DNA from: CAMLIZ01 sp036231905
GTDB taxonomy: Bacteria > Pseudomonadota > Gammaproteobacteria > Burkholderiales > Burkholderiaceae_C
Length of the DNA stretch: 64,000 nt
NCBI RefSeq assembly: GCF_036231905.1
Contig: NZ_JAZARE010000006.1
Coordinates: 1 to 64,000 of the forward strand
Direction: 5' to 3'
The position numbers and the translations under genes were made by a program. Below, piece after piece: positions 51,145 through 61,500 of the stretch (within the stretch, counting starts at the first letter, position 1; each line of letters opens with the position of its first letter). A model generated the notes under the pieces. The model worked only from the letters and a program-made list of their open reading frames with translations, searched no databases and had not been told where the DNA came from.

Positions 51145-52347
51145 ATGACCCAAGCCTTCATCTGCGACGCGATTCGCACTCCCTTCGGCCGCTACGGCGG
51201 CGCCCTCGCTTCCGTGCGCCCGGATGATCTGGGCGCCGTACCGATCAAGGCCCTGATGCAGCGCCACCGCGAGGTGGACTGGGACGCCGTGGCCGACGTG
51301 CTCTACGGCTGCGCGAACCAGGCCGGCGAGGACAACCGCAACGTGGCCCGCATGAGCGCGCTGCTGGCCGGCCTGCCCATCGGCGTGCCCGGGGCCACCA
51401 TCAACCGCCTGTGCGGCTCCGGACTGGACGCCGTGGGCAGCGCCGCCCGCGCCATCAAGGCCGGCGAAGCGCAGCTGATGATCGCTGGCGGCGTGGAAAG
51501 CATGAGCCGCGCGCCCTTCGTGCTGCCCAAGGCCGAAAGCGCGTACTCGCGCAGCACCGCCATCTACGACACCACCATCGGCTGGCGTTTTGTGAACCCG
51601 GCGATGAAGGCGCAATACGGCATCGACTCCATGCCCGAGACGGCCGAGAACGTGGCCACCGAATTCAAGATCGAACGGGAGGCCCAGGACCGCATGGCCC
51701 TGGCCAGCCAGCTCAAGGCCGTGGCCGCGCAGAAGAGCGGCTTCTTCGACAGCGAGATCACGCCGGTGACCATCCCGCAGAAGAAGGGCGAGGCCATCGT
51801 CGTGAGCAAGGACGAACATCCGCGCGAGACCTCGCTGGAAGCGCTGGCCAAGCTCAAGGGCGTGGTGCGGCCGGACGGCACGGTCACGGCCGGCAATGCG
51901 TCCGGCGTGAACGACGGCGCCTGTGCCCTGCTGCTGGCCAGCGAAGCGGCCGCAGCGAAAAACGGCCTCACGCCGCGCGCGCGAGTGGTCGGCATGGCGG
52001 TGGCGGGCGTGCCCCCGCGCATCATGGGCATGGGCCCAGCACCGGCCACGCGCAAGGTGCTGCAGCTCACCGGCCTCACCCTGGCCCAGATGGACGTGAT
52101 CGAGCTCAACGAAGCGTTCGCTGCACAAGGCCTGGCCGTGCTGCGTGACCTGGGCCTGCAGGACGACGACCCGCGCGTGAACCCCAACGGCGGTGCGATT
52201 GCCCTCGGCCATCCGCTGGGCGCGAGCGGTGCGCGCCTGGCCACGACGGCGGTGAACCAACTGCACCACAGCGGTGGTCGATATGCGCTGTGCACCATGT
52301 GCATTGGCGTCGGTCAGGGGATCGCTGTGGTGCTCGAGCGGGTTTGA
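51145..52347 (+). CDS. pcaF: 3-oxoadipyl-CoA thiolase
   Basis: Cleaves beta-ketoadipyl-CoA to succinyl-CoA and acetyl-CoA. The 400-residue protein starts AFICDAIRTPFGRYGGALA, typical of PcaF, and has the acylated cysteine in TINRLCGSGLDAVGSAARAI (near residue 90), NGGAIALGHPLGASGARL (histidine near residue 356) and the second cysteine in ALCTMCIGVGQGIA. PaaJ from phenylacetate degradation is nearly the same in sequence; the pcaIJ context decides. A REPIN-like element follows. Confidence 0.93.
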   Translation: MTQAFICDAIRTPFGRYGGALASVRPDDLGAVPIKALMQRHREVDWDAVADVLYGCANQAGEDNRNVARMSALLAGLPIGVPGATINRLCGSGLDAVGSAARAIKAGEAQLMIAGGVESMSRAPFVLPKAESAYSRSTAIYDTTIGWRFVNPAMKAQYGIDSMPETAENVATEFKIEREAQDRMALASQLKAVAAQKSGFFDSEITPVTIPQKKGEAIVVSKDEHPRETSLEALAKLKGVVRPDGTVTAGNASGVNDGACALLLASEAAAAKNGLTPRARVVGMAVAGVPPRIMGMGPAPATRKVLQLTGLTLAQMDVIELNEAFAAQGLAVLRDLGLQDDDPRVNPNGGAIALGHPLGASGARLATTAVNQLHHSGGRYALCTMCIGVGQGIAVVLERV

Positions 52348-52410
52348 AGACGTGCGTGAGGGAGGCCATGGCAACTCCGCTCACGCCCCCGGTCGAGCGC
52401 CATCGCGCCG

Positions 52411-52652
52411 CCGGGGCGCTCTGCTGCGCTCATGTCCCCCGGCGCCGGCCTTCGGCCGACGCCTCCTCCTTTACTTCGCTCCGCAGAACGCCCCACCGAC
52501 CCGATACGACACGTTTGCTGACTTCCAGCGCCCCACACCACGAGCGGTGGGGTGGCAAGGGTGGGGTGTGGCCCCGTAGCGAAGTAAAGGAGGAGGCGCG
52601 GGCGCAGCCCGCGCCGGGGGACATGAGCGGAGTGGGCCACGCCCCAGCCTTG
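52411..52652. repeat. REPIN-like long inverted repeat, copy 2
   Basis: Same plan as the element at 20971-21212. The left arm GGGGCGCTCTGCTGCGCTCATGTCCCCCG, hairpin (GCGCCGGCC-TTC-GGCCGACGC) and CCTCCTCCTTTACTTCGCT is mirrored by AGCGAAGTAAAGGAGGAGG, hairpin (CGCGGGC-GCA-GCCCGCG) and CCGGGGGACATGAGCG. The outer parts are almost identical to copy 1, while the inner hairpins differ in sequence but keep their pairing. It occupies most of the 333-bp gap between pcaF and pobA; no gene is visible there. Confidence 0.8.
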
Positions 52653-52680
52653 CCAGGCGCTATCTCACCGGAACACTGAC

Positions 52681-53862
52681 ATGACCATCCCCACCCGCAC
52701 CCAGGTGCTCATCGTCGGTGCCGGTCCCGCCGGCCTGCTGCTAGGCGCCTTGCTGCATCGCTACGGCGTGGACACGGTGCTGCTGGAGGCGCGCAGCGCC
52801 GACTATGTGCTGGGCCGCATCCGCGCTGGCGTGCTGGAGCAGGTGGCGGTGGACCTGCTGGACGAAGCGGGCGTGGGGGAACGCATGCACGCCGAGGGCC
52901 TGCCGCACGATGGGTTCGACCTGTGCTTCGACGGGCAGCGGCATCGCATCGACCTGCATGCGCTCACCGGCAAGCGGGTGATGGTGTATGGCCAGACCGA
53001 GGTCACGCGCGACCTGATGGATGCGCGGCGGGCGGCCGGACTGCCCAGCGTGTATGAAGCGGATGGCGTGAGCGTCCATGGCTTCGATGGGGCGCGGCCG
53101 AGCGTGCGCTTTCATCACCAGGGCGCCACGCACGAGATCAAGTGCGACTTCATTGCCGGCTGCGATGGTTTCCACGGCGTGTGCCGAGCCAGCGTGCCGG
53201 AAGCGGCGATCCAGCGCTACGAGAAGGTGTATCCGTTTGGCTGGATGGGGCTGCTGGCGGACGTGCCGCCGGTGTCGCATGAACTCATCTATGCCAACCA
53301 CGAGCGCGGGTTTGCGCTGTGCAGCATGCGCTCGGCCACGCGCAGCCGCTACTACGTGCAGTGCGCGCTGGACGAACATGCCGAGCGCTGGAGCGACGAC
53401 GCCTTCTGGCAGGAACTGAAGCGCCGCCTGCCTCCGGACACCGCGGCTCAGGTGCACACCGGCGCCTCGATCGAAAAGAGCGTGGCGCCGCTGCGCAGCT
53501 TTGTTGCCGAGCCGATGCGCTTTGGCCGCCTGATGCTGGCGGGCGACGCCGCGCACATCGTGCCGCCCACGGGGGCCAAGGGACTGAACCTGGCAGCCGG
53601 GGATGTGGGGCTGCTGTCGCGCGCGCTCGCGGAGTTCTCCCGCGGCTCGGCGGCCGGCATCGACAGCTATTCGCAGCGTTGCCTGCAGCGCGTGTGGAAG
53701 GCCGAACGCTTCTCGTGGTGGTTCACCTCGCTGATGCACCGCTTTCCGGATACCGGCGAGTTCGGCCAGAAGATGCAGCATGCGGAGCTGGAGTACATCG
53801 TGGGCTCCACCGCGGCGCAAACCGCCATCGCGGAGAACTACGTCGGCTTGCCGCTGGGGTGA
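52681..53862 (+). CDS. pobA: 4-hydroxybenzoate 3-monooxygenase
   Basis: FAD- and NADPH-dependent enzyme that turns 4-hydroxybenzoate into protocatechuate, feeding the pca pathway. The 393-residue protein has the FAD motif VLIVGAGPAGLLLGALLHRYGVDTVLLEARS, the substrate/NADPH region RIRAGVLEQVAVDLLDEAGVGERM, the DG motif FIAGCDGFHGVCRA and GD motif LMLAGDAAHIVPPTGAKGLNLAAGDV. Length and motifs match PobA throughout. The ATG at 52681 directly follows the repeat. Confidence 0.96.
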   Translation: MTIPTRTQVLIVGAGPAGLLLGALLHRYGVDTVLLEARSADYVLGRIRAGVLEQVAVDLLDEAGVGERMHAEGLPHDGFDLCFDGQRHRIDLHALTGKRVMVYGQTEVTRDLMDARRAAGLPSVYEADGVSVHGFDGARPSVRFHHQGATHEIKCDFIAGCDGFHGVCRASVPEAAIQRYEKVYPFGWMGLLADVPPVSHELIYANHERGFALCSMRSATRSRYYVQCALDEHAERWSDDAFWQELKRRLPPDTAAQVHTGASIEKSVAPLRSFVAEPMRFGRLMLAGDAAHIVPPTGAKGLNLAAGDVGLLSRALAEFSRGSAAGIDSYSQRCLQRVWKAERFSWWFTSLMHRFPDTGEFGQKMQHAELEYIVGSTAAQTAIAENYVGLPLG

Positions 53863-53930
53863 ACCCGGGTTGCAGCCGGCGGGCGGGCGGGCATGCTTGA
53901 CAAGTAAACCAACGACCCTTGGAGACTTCC

Positions 53931-55094
53931 ATGCGCGCCGCTTTCCGCCTCGCTGCCGTCGCTGCTGCCATCGCTGCCAGTGCTTCCGTCCACGCCCAGG
54001 GCCAGCCGCCGCTGAAAGTGGGCCTGATGCTGCCCTACACCGGCACCTACGCCGCACTGGGCAACATGATCGAAAACGGCTTCAGGCTCTATGTGCAGGA
54101 GCAGGGCGGCAAGCTGGCCGGGCGCGAGATCCAGTACTTCAAGGTCGACGACGAATCCGATCCGTCCAAGGCCACCGACAACGTCAACAAGCTCATCAAG
54201 CGCGACAACGTGGACGTGCTGGTGGGCACCGTGCACTCCGGCGTGGCGCTGGCCATGGCCAAGGCGGCCAAGGACAACAACACGCTGCTCATCATCCCCA
54301 ACGCCGGCGCCGACGCCATCACCGGGCCGCTGTGCGCGCCCAACATATTCCGCAGCTCCTTCTCCAACTGGCAGCCGGGGTATGCGATGGGCATCGTGGC
54401 CGGCCAGCGTGGCCACAAGCGCGCGATGACCATCACCTGGAACTACGCCGCTGGCGCCGAGACGGTGAAGGGCTTTGCCGAAGGGTTTGCCAAGAGCGGC
54501 GGCACGGTGGTGAAGGACCTGAACCTGCCCTTCCCCAACGTGGAGTTCCAGGCCCTGCTCACCGAGATCGCGGCGCAGAAACCGGACGCGGTGTACGCCT
54601 TCTTCGCCGGTGGCGGCGCGGTCAAGTTCGTGAAGGACTACGACGCTGCCGGCCTGCGCAAGACCATCCCGCTGTACGGTCCCGGCTTCCTCACCGACGG
54701 CACATTGGAGGCGCAAGGCGCGTCCGCGCAAGGCCTGCTGACCACGCTGCACTACGCCGACAACCTGGACACGCCGCGCAACAACGCCTTCCGCAAGAGC
54801 TTTGCGCTCACCTACAAGGCCAACGCCGACGTCTACGCAGTGCAGGGCTACGACGCCGCGCAGCTGCTGTCAGCCGGCCTCACCGCAGTGAAGGGCGACA
54901 CCAGCCAGCGCCAGCAGATGCTCTATGCGATGGGCAAGACGGTGATCAACAGCCCGCGCGGCAAGTTCGCGATGTCGGCCGCGCACAACCCGGTCCAGGA
55001 CATCTACCTGCGCGAGGCCAAGGGCGTGAACAACGAATACCGGGAGGTTGCGGTCAAGCAGCTTGCGGACCCCGCCAAGGGTTGCAAGATGTAG
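53931..55094 (+). CDS. ABC transporter periplasmic binding protein (LivK-type)
   Basis: Exported binding protein, 387 residues. Signal peptide about 1-23 (AAFRLAAVAAAIAASASVHAQ) followed by LKVGLMLPYTGTYAALGNMIENGFRLYV, the type I fold start of the branched-chain amino-acid/aromatic-acid group. LITTLHYADNLDTPRNNAFRK and AVQGYDAAQLLSAGLTA are typical late segments. Situated behind pobA on the same strand (68-bp gap), it most likely binds an aromatic acid such as 4-hydroxybenzoate; the transporter's membrane and ATPase genes are not in this window. Confidence 0.88.
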   Translation: MRAAFRLAAVAAAIAASASVHAQGQPPLKVGLMLPYTGTYAALGNMIENGFRLYVQEQGGKLAGREIQYFKVDDESDPSKATDNVNKLIKRDNVDVLVGTVHSGVALAMAKAAKDNNTLLIIPNAGADAITGPLCAPNIFRSSFSNWQPGYAMGIVAGQRGHKRAMTITWNYAAGAETVKGFAEGFAKSGGTVVKDLNLPFPNVEFQALLTEIAAQKPDAVYAFFAGGGAVKFVKDYDAAGLRKTIPLYGPGFLTDGTLEAQGASAQGLLTTLHYADNLDTPRNNAFRKSFALTYKANADVYAVQGYDAAQLLSAGLTAVKGDTSQRQQMLYAMGKTVINSPRGKFAMSAAHNPVQDIYLREAKGVNNEYREVAVKQLADPAKGCKM

Positions 55095-55108
55095 GTTCCC
55101 GCAGGCCT

Positions 55109-56248
55109 TCAGGCCGTGACCACCCGGTTGCGGCCTGCGTGCTTGGCGCGGTACAGCGCCTCGTCGGCGCGTGACACGAGCAGCGCCACCGAGTCGTCGG
55201 TCTGCCAGGCGGCCACGCCGGCCGACACGGTGACCTGAAGGCCGGCTGCGATGTCGCTCCAGTCGGTGGCTTCCACGGCGGCGCGCAGGCGGTCCACCAC
55301 CCGCAACGCCTGCTCGGGATCCACACGCGGCAGCAGCACCAGGAACTCCTCGCCGCCGTAGCGGCCCAGCCGGTCACTGTCGCGCAGCGCCTGGCGCACC
55401 ACCTCGCTGAAGCGCTTGAGCACCGCGTCGCCGGCCGGATGGCCGAAGCGGTCGTTCACCTGCTTGAAGTGATCCAGGTCAAGCAGGGCCACGCAGAGCC
55501 GGCCGGCGCCCGCCTGGGGCGGCGTGAGGTGCCCTTCCAGCAGCGCCCACACCGCACGCCGGTTCAGCGCACCGGTGAGTTCGTCGTGCGACGCCAACTG
55601 TTCGATGCGGGCCGACGACTCGGCCAGGCGCTCGTTCTGCTTTTTCAGCCGCACGCGCAGCGAGCTCCCGTACAGGCCGACGATGAGGCAGCGGGCCAGC
55701 ACGGTCAGGTGCGACAGCCACGCCACCGCCACCTCGCCGCGGGTCTGCGGCAGTGGCGGCTGCGCGGCATGGAACCACATCACCGCACCGACCGACGCAC
55801 TCAGCACCGCACCGGCCACCAGTGCCTGGCGCAGGTTCAGCCGCAGCGTGGCGAAGGTGAAGATCAGGAGCATCACGTTGTAGAAGTGGAACGACGCGGC
55901 CGGCGCCAGCGCGGCGAACACCATGGTGCACAACGAGGTGACGATCAGCTGATAGGCGCTGATGTACGGGTCACGGAAGCGCTCGCTGAAGCCGGTGCGC
56001 AGCAGCAGGTACGAAATGAGCAGCAACAACACGGACGACACGCCGAAGGCCACCGGCACCCAGGCCGGCAAGGTCCCCAACGCGCTATAGAGCACCAGCA
56101 CGCCGGTATCGATCGCGCAGCTCGCGCCGATCCACGGCAGGTGGCGCACACGCTGCAACCGCAGGCGCGTGATCTCCGCGCTGGGCAGCTCGGCAGCAGC
56201 GCCCTCGGGCACCGCCGAAGCAAGGAGGGAGGAAGAAGACGACATCAT
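55109..56248 (-). CDS. Membrane-anchored diguanylate cyclase (GGDEF)
   Basis: The 379-residue protein has six predicted membrane helices (about residues 35-205), a short coiled linker (LRVRLKKQNERLAESSARIEQLASHDELTGALNRRAVW) and a GGDEF domain with an intact active site RYGGEEFLVLLP (near residue 310) and the metal/substrate motif LDLDHFKQVNDRFGHPAGD. An inhibitory RxxD precedes the GGEEF at the usual place (RDSDRLG). Two ATGs (56248, 56245) overlap the mshP stop, so this cyclase is translationally coupled to the pilus genes. Confidence 0.9.
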   Translation of the reverse strand: MMSSSSSLLASAVPEGAAAELPSAEITRLRLQRVRHLPWIGASCAIDTGVLVLYSALGTLPAWVPVAFGVSSVLLLLISYLLLRTGFSERFRDPYISAYQLIVTSLCTMVFAALAPAASFHFYNVMLLIFTFATLRLNLRQALVAGAVLSASVGAVMWFHAAQPPLPQTRGEVAVAWLSHLTVLARCLIVGLYGSSLRVRLKKQNERLAESSARIEQLASHDELTGALNRRAVWALLEGHLTPPQAGAGRLCVALLDLDHFKQVNDRFGHPAGDAVLKRFSEVVRQALRDSDRLGRYGGEEFLVLLPRVDPEQALRVVDRLRAAVEATDWSDIAAGLQVTVSAGVAAWQTDDSVALLVSRADEALYRAKHAGRNRVVTA

Positions 56249-56724
56249 CCGTCGGTGGCGTGCACTTGCCGCCGCCGCTCCACATAGTTGGGTGTCACGG
56301 CGCGGCTGGCGTCCGGGCAGGCGGTGGCGGCATTGCAGGCCACCGCGTCGATGGTGTAGAGGCGCCGCTGCTGCGGCGTGCCAGGCGTGGAGGCGGACTC
56401 GCCCTCGTTGTAGAGGGTGGAGCTGCAGCTCACCGTGACCCGCATGCCGAGATCGGTGCTCAGGTCCAGGGTTTGCGTGGTGCCGGCGCAGGTGGTCCAG
56501 CCGCCGCGCAGTGCCTGGTACAGGCCCCACTCGGCGCCCGCCTGGGCGGCCTGCGACGCGCGCGAGGCGTTGAGCTGCTGCGCGAAACCGTTCTGCTCGG
56601 CGCTGCCCAGGCGCACCACCGCGGCCGCCATGGCGGCCATGACCACCAGCACCACGATGGCGGCGATGGCGCCCAGGCCGCGCATGGCCGGCTTGCCGGT
56701 GCGATGGGCGGTGCGCTGTGTCAT
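56245..56724 (-). CDS. mshP: MSHA biogenesis minor protein MshP-like
   Basis: The 159-residue protein has an N-terminal hydrophobic helix (GLGAIAAIVVLVVMAAMAAAVVRLGSAEQ) after a short basic part, then a Ser/Ala-rich stretch and two cysteine pairs in the mature part. This is the PilX/MshP layout, with the helix joining the pilus core. The stop overlaps the cyclase start, and its ATG overlaps the mshO stop by 4 bp. Confidence 0.85.
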   Translation of the reverse strand: MTQRTAHRTGKPAMRGLGAIAAIVVLVVMAAMAAAVVRLGSAEQNGFAQQLNASRASQAAQAGAEWGLYQALRGGWTTCAGTTQTLDLSTDLGMRVTVSCSSTLYNEGESASTPGTPQQRRLYTIDAVACNAATACPDASRAVTPNYVERRRQVHATDG

Positions 56725-57602
56725 GGCACGTTCACCACATGCGCGCCCAGCAGCAGGCTCGCCGTTTCGCTGTTGCGCGCCAGTTCCAGCTGCATGGAGA
56801 CAAAACCGCTTTGCTGGGTGGCGCCCTGGTTGGGGTCGTACACGAAGCGGCAGCTCCTGACGTTGGTGGCCAGCACCGCGCCGCCCGCCGCGGACCGGCA
56901 GGCGCTGGGGTAGGCCGCGTTGAAGCCGTAGCCGGACAGCCGGTACAAGGTGCCCTTGCCGTTGCCGCTGGCGTCCAGCGTGCCGTCGGCACCGCTGCAC
57001 ACGTAGAACACCGCGTTCTGGCTGTTGGGCACCACCACGAAGCGTCCGCCGGTGTAGCCGGTGGGGAACTGCGTGCTCGCGGTGAGCGTGATTCGGTGCT
57101 TGCCGGCCGTGGCAGCCGGAGTGGTGACCGTTTGCACCTGCGCACGGTTGCTGCCGGCGTACACGTCGCCCGGGTTCTGGTTGTCGATCACCACCCAGTC
57201 GTTGGCCGCGGGGGTGGTGGACAACGCGCTCAGCACATCGAACTGCGTGGTGGCGGTGCTCACGTCCAGTGGCGCCGAGCAGGCGGTGCCGGCGCACCCC
57301 GCATCGTTCACCGTGTCCAGCTCGCGGCGAAAGCGCCCGCCGGTGCTGGTGGGTACCAGCTCGAAACACTGGTCGTTGGGGATGCGTATCGAATTGGGCA
57401 CCGCGATGCGCACATCGCGCTGCATCGCCCGCAGCGCGGTCACCGCCTGGTCGTGCAGGTCGCCACGCACCCGCAGCGCCAGCCAGCTGTCGAAGGCGGG
57501 GCGGAAAAACACCACCAGCGTGGCGGCGATGATGCCGCCCACCACGATGACGAGCACCAGCTCGACGAGGGTGAAACCACGTTGGCGCCGCATGCCGCTC
57601 AT
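56721..57602 (-). CDS. mshO: MSHA minor pilin MshO-like
   Basis: The 293-residue protein has a type IV prepilin N-terminus, RQRGFTLVELVLVIVVGGIIAATL, with peptidase site before F (RG/FTLVE) and Glu5. A long globular, cysteine-containing part follows (CAGTACSAPLD and SCRFVYDPNQG). PilW-like family. It overlaps mshP and mshD by 4 bp at each side. Confidence 0.9.
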   Translation of the reverse strand: MSGMRRQRGFTLVELVLVIVVGGIIAATLVVFFRPAFDSWLALRVRGDLHDQAVTALRAMQRDVRIAVPNSIRIPNDQCFELVPTSTGGRFRRELDTVNDAGCAGTACSAPLDVSTATTQFDVLSALSTTPAANDWVVIDNQNPGDVYAGSNRAQVQTVTTPAATAGKHRITLTASTQFPTGYTGGRFVVVPNSQNAVFYVCSGADGTLDASGNGKGTLYRLSGYGFNAAYPSACRSAAGGAVLATNVRSCRFVYDPNQGATQQSGFVSMQLELARNSETASLLLGAHVVNVP

Positions 57603-58066
57603 CCCGCGTAGTTGGTGCGCCAGCCGACCAGCACCAGCGAGTCACCACCGCGCGACACGGTGACGGTGATGCGCCGCGCCTCAACCACCCCGGACAGCGG
57701 CGTCGTGGTCACCGCCACGCTGACCGAATAGCTGCTCAGCGCCGCGACGCTGGTGCCGTCCACCGCGCAGATGGTGTTGGACGTGCTGTAGCCGTTGTAG
57801 TCCAGCACGTCGTTGTAGGTGTCGCGCGCGCAGCCGCTGGGCGCGGTGTTGGCCGCGGCCGCATAGGGCTTGAGGGACACCTCCTCCAGCATCTCTTCCG
57901 CGATGGCGAGCATCTGCTGGCGCACGATCGGATCGGCCGAGCCGCGCACCGTGGTGGAGAAGGCGATCAGCACGCCGGTGATCCCCACCGCGATGACCAC
58001 GATGGCGATCAGCATCTCCACCAGCGTGAAGCCGGCTTCGGAACCGCGTCGGCGATCAGCGCACAT
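57599..58066 (-). CDS. mshD: MSHA minor pilin MshD-like (PilV type)
   Basis: The 155-residue prepilin has the cleavage site SEAG/FTLVEMLIAIVVIAVGITGVLIAFST with Glu5, and a short domain with an internal cysteine pair (SGCARDTYNDVLDYNGYS, TICAVDG). It overlaps mshO (4 bp) and mshC (11 bp) and is presumably an initiator pilin of the tip complex. Confidence 0.88.
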   Translation of the reverse strand: MCADRRRGSEAGFTLVEMLIAIVVIAVGITGVLIAFSTTVRGSADPIVRQQMLAIAEEMLEEVSLKPYAAAANTAPSGCARDTYNDVLDYNGYSTSNTICAVDGTSVAALSSYSVSVAVTTTPLSGVVEARRITVTVSRGGDSLVLVGWRTNYAG

Positions 58067-58529
58067 GGCCGGTCTCTCCCACCACCACGATGCTGGTGCT
58101 GCCGATGGTGATGCTGCGGTCGCTGGCGGTGCTGCCGGCGCCGTCGCTGGTGACACGGCCGTTGGGCTGGAAGTACAGGGTGCCCGCGGGCGACAGGCTG
58201 GCGGTGGTGCCGCCGGTGCTGGTGGTGTAGGCGCTGCCGCCATCCGGCCCTGGGAGGCTGCTGCCGCAGGTGGTCGCCGGGTTGTTGGCCGCGATGGTGA
58301 GCGTGACGCTGGTGCTGCCGACCACGGCGCACACCAGGCGCCGGTGCGACACCGCGGTCTGGTGCGCATGGCGCAGCGCGCTCACCACTTCGTCGCGCCA
58401 GGCATCGCTGCGCAGGCCAAGCGCCGCATCGAACTTGGGCATCGCCACGGCCGCCAGCACGGCGACGAGGATCATCACCCCGATGAGTTCCGGGAGCGTG
58501 AAGCCGATTTCAGAAGATCTCGCGCGCAT
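58056..58529 (-). CDS. mshC: MSHA minor pilin MshC-like (GspH type)
   Basis: The 157-residue prepilin starts MRARSSEIG/FTLPELIGVMILVAVLAAVAMPKF. The site has Pro in place of the usual Val/Ile at position 4, while Glu5 is kept, so it should still be processed. The remainder resembles GspH/FimT pilins with two cysteines (LVCAVV, TTCGSS). It overlaps mshQ by 20 bp. Confidence 0.88.
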   Translation of the reverse strand: MRARSSEIGFTLPELIGVMILVAVLAAVAMPKFDAALGLRSDAWRDEVVSALRHAHQTAVSHRRLVCAVVGSTSVTLTIAANNPATTCGSSLPGPDGGSAYTTSTGGTTASLSPAGTLYFQPNGRVTSDGAGSTASDRSITIGSTSIVVVGETGHVR

Positions 58530-61500
58530 GGACGGTCTTCTGGGTTTCGGGGCTGTAGATGCCGAAGGAGGCGCGGGCGGATGGGTCGGCGGCCCAGCCG
58601 GCGGCGCAGCTGCCGTTGCGTGAGCGCAGCCAGGGCTTGCCGGCGCCCGTGGTCGAAGGATGGGTGGACAGGCACGACTGGTCGGCCGTGGTGCTGCCGA
58701 GGTTCAATGCGAGGTCGAGGCTGCCGGTCGCCAGCGGCGCGGACAGGCTCAGCGTGCCGCTGCCGCCCGTGATCGTGATCAGGGCAGGCGTCGTGGTCCA
58801 GGTGGCTGCGGCCCCTTTGCCGTCGCGCACGTTGGAGCGTGCCACCGCGGTGGCCGCCACCGTGGTGCAGCTGTCGTCGGCGTTCTTGACCCAGGCGCGC
58901 GAGGCGGTGAAGTACTCCGTGGTCGCTTGCAGCTGCAGTGCCTGCTTTTCCGAGCCGAAGCCATTGGCCAGCCGCAGGCGGCCGCTGCGCAGCGGTACCG
59001 ACGCTTGCACCACGGGCGAGCCGCTGGCGGAGCTGGCATCCCCGTCGGTGGCCCCCACGACCAGCGTGCCGGGCGCCGTCTCCTTCGCGGCAAACAGGTA
59101 GGAGGCCGACACGTTGCGGGACAGGCCCGCCACGAACGTGCCCGCCGGTGCATGCGGGCCGCCGCTGAGGCTGCCGCCGAGGGCACTGGCCTCGGTCAAG
59201 GTTACGCTGCGGCTCACCGGGCTGGTCAGCGAGCCATCGTAGTTTGCGGTCGTGATGTTGCTGGCGTTGCGTGCCGTCACGTCGACCTGGAAGGCCTGCC
59301 CTGCACCGCCACCGGTCCAGCCCGCATAAGTGAAGCTGCCGCAGCCGTGGCCGTTGACAGCTGCCAAGCTCACGTCGAAGTGGTGGGGCACGATCTGGAC
59401 ACCCGCCAGCTTGCCCGCCGGCGCCACTGTGGTGGCGATGGACGACAGGCCGCTGCCGAGGTAGTCGGTCACCGTGGCCGTCACGTCCAACCAACCCACT
59501 TCCGGCCAGCGCAGCGTGGCGAGCCCGGCGCCACCGCTGAAGGCGCCCCAGCTGGTGGTGAGGCTGGGGTTGGACACGCCCATGCCGGTGGGCGCGCGCA
59601 GGACATGGGTCAGGCTCAACTGCGGGGTCGCCTCCTTGCCGAAGTTTGCCGTCGCCGCGTTGTTGGCATTGCGCGCCTCCACCGTCAGAGTGAACGGGTT
59701 GCCTGCGCCAACGGGGTTGACCGGCAGGCCGCTGAGCACCAGCGCTGCCGCGGGCGCGGCCACGAAGTCATCGCTGCCAGTCATCACCAGCCCGGCGTCG
59801 GTCCCCGTGGCGGGGTAGCGCGCGGCGAGGGTAACCTTGCCGACATCGGCGTACTGCACTGCGGTGGACGCCATGCCGCTGGCGTTGAAGGCGAGCGAAA
59901 GGGAGACGCTGCCCGAACCGCAGCTCACGGCACTGCTGTTCACCCGCACCGGCAGGGTTCCGCTCACCGGATTGACGAAGCTGCAGCTGAAGGCCACCGT
60001 CTTCGTGACGCTGGCGAAGGCCGGAACACAGGCGCTGCTGGTGTCGGACTTCTTCACCGCGCTCACCGACACCGCCTGCGGTGTATCAGCTCGGTGATGT
60101 GGCACGTCGTACACCAGGCCGCTGTCCGCGGCGGTGTACACACACGCGCCGGTGCCGCCCAGGTTGCAGGTGGTGGTGGCCCCCAGGCCGGTGGGCGCGG
60201 GCGCCAGGCCGGTGGTGCCCAGCGTGACGGAGCCGGGGCTGGGCAGCTGCATGCGCAGGTTGGCGGAGCTGCTGCCAGAGGGGATGCTGAAGCTGGCGCC
60301 ATCGGGCCAGTTGACGCTGCCGGTGGCGGTGAGGGTGCCGGTCACGCCTTCGGAGTAGCGCGTGGCGCAGGCTGCGTCCTGGCAGGCGATGACGGTGAAC
60401 GTGCTGGGCGTGCAGGTGAGCCCGTCGTCATCGCCCGAGATCTCCACATGGTCCAGCGTGACGCCGCATCCGTGCGTGGTGGCCATGTCGGTGGCGACCT
60501 GCGCGGCCCCCACCTCGTAGTTGTACAGCCGCACTTCGTCGATGCGGCCGTTGGCGGAGTTGGTGGTGGCACCGGTCGGCGTGTTGGTGCTGCGGTTGTC
60601 GCCGATGAACAGGGTGCCCAGGCTCACATCCAGCGAGCCCAGGGTGGTGCCGGTGGTGGTGGCGGCCTGCACGCCATTGATGTAGATCCGCACCGTGCTC
60701 TGGTTGGTGCCTGTCTTGAGCGACCAGGTGGCCGCCACGTGCACCCAGGTGTTCGCCGCAAAGCTCTGGGCGCCGGTGGTGGCCACCAGCGTGGTGCCGG
60801 CCAGGTCCGACAGCATGAAGCGCAGCGCCCCGTTGTCGTTGCGCTGCAGATAGAACGGCCGGTTGGCGAGTGCCGTTGCATCGACCAGCATCGCGGCATT
60901 GTTGTTGGTGTTCCACCTCACGTTGGCGCGGTACCAGAGCGACACGCTGCCGGAGGACGGGCCGATGGCGGAATCCACGTCGAGCGCGGTGTCCACCGCC
61001 GCGATGGTGGTGCTCGTGTTGGATGGCACTTCGAAGGCCCGGCACACATAGCCCCCGCCTGCCGCGGTCGTCTGCGAGCTGCCGCCCACGCGCACGCCGT
61101 TGTGCGAGTTGCCGGAGCTGTCCAGCACTTCGCCGACGGTGCCGGTCCAGCTGGTCTCGTCCATGCGGTATTCCGCCACCTTGGCCGGCGTGGTGGAGGC
61201 GATGTACCAGCGGATCGCCGTGCCGGCGGCGGTATAGCCGTTGTTGTAGGCGTACTGGGTGTAGTCGGCGCTGGACACCTGGACGCCGATGGTGGCGTTC
61301 AGGCCGCTGGTGTTGCCGGCTCCGTACTGGTACTTGAACTCACCGTTCTCGTACAGGATCACCTGGAAGGTGTACGGCTTGGTGGTCGAGTACTGATAGA
61401 CACCGCTCCACGAGATCACGACATAGCGGTTCGGCGCAGTGCCCTTCTGCTGCCAATAGACCTTGCCGCTACCAGCCCGTGAGGGGTCCAGGTCGGTCCA

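Noticed and set aside
53863..53930. Separate promoter for the ABC binding-protein gene (TTGACA near 53898)
   Set aside because: A good -35 is present, but no acceptable -10 follows at 16-18 bp; transcription from pobA is more likely.
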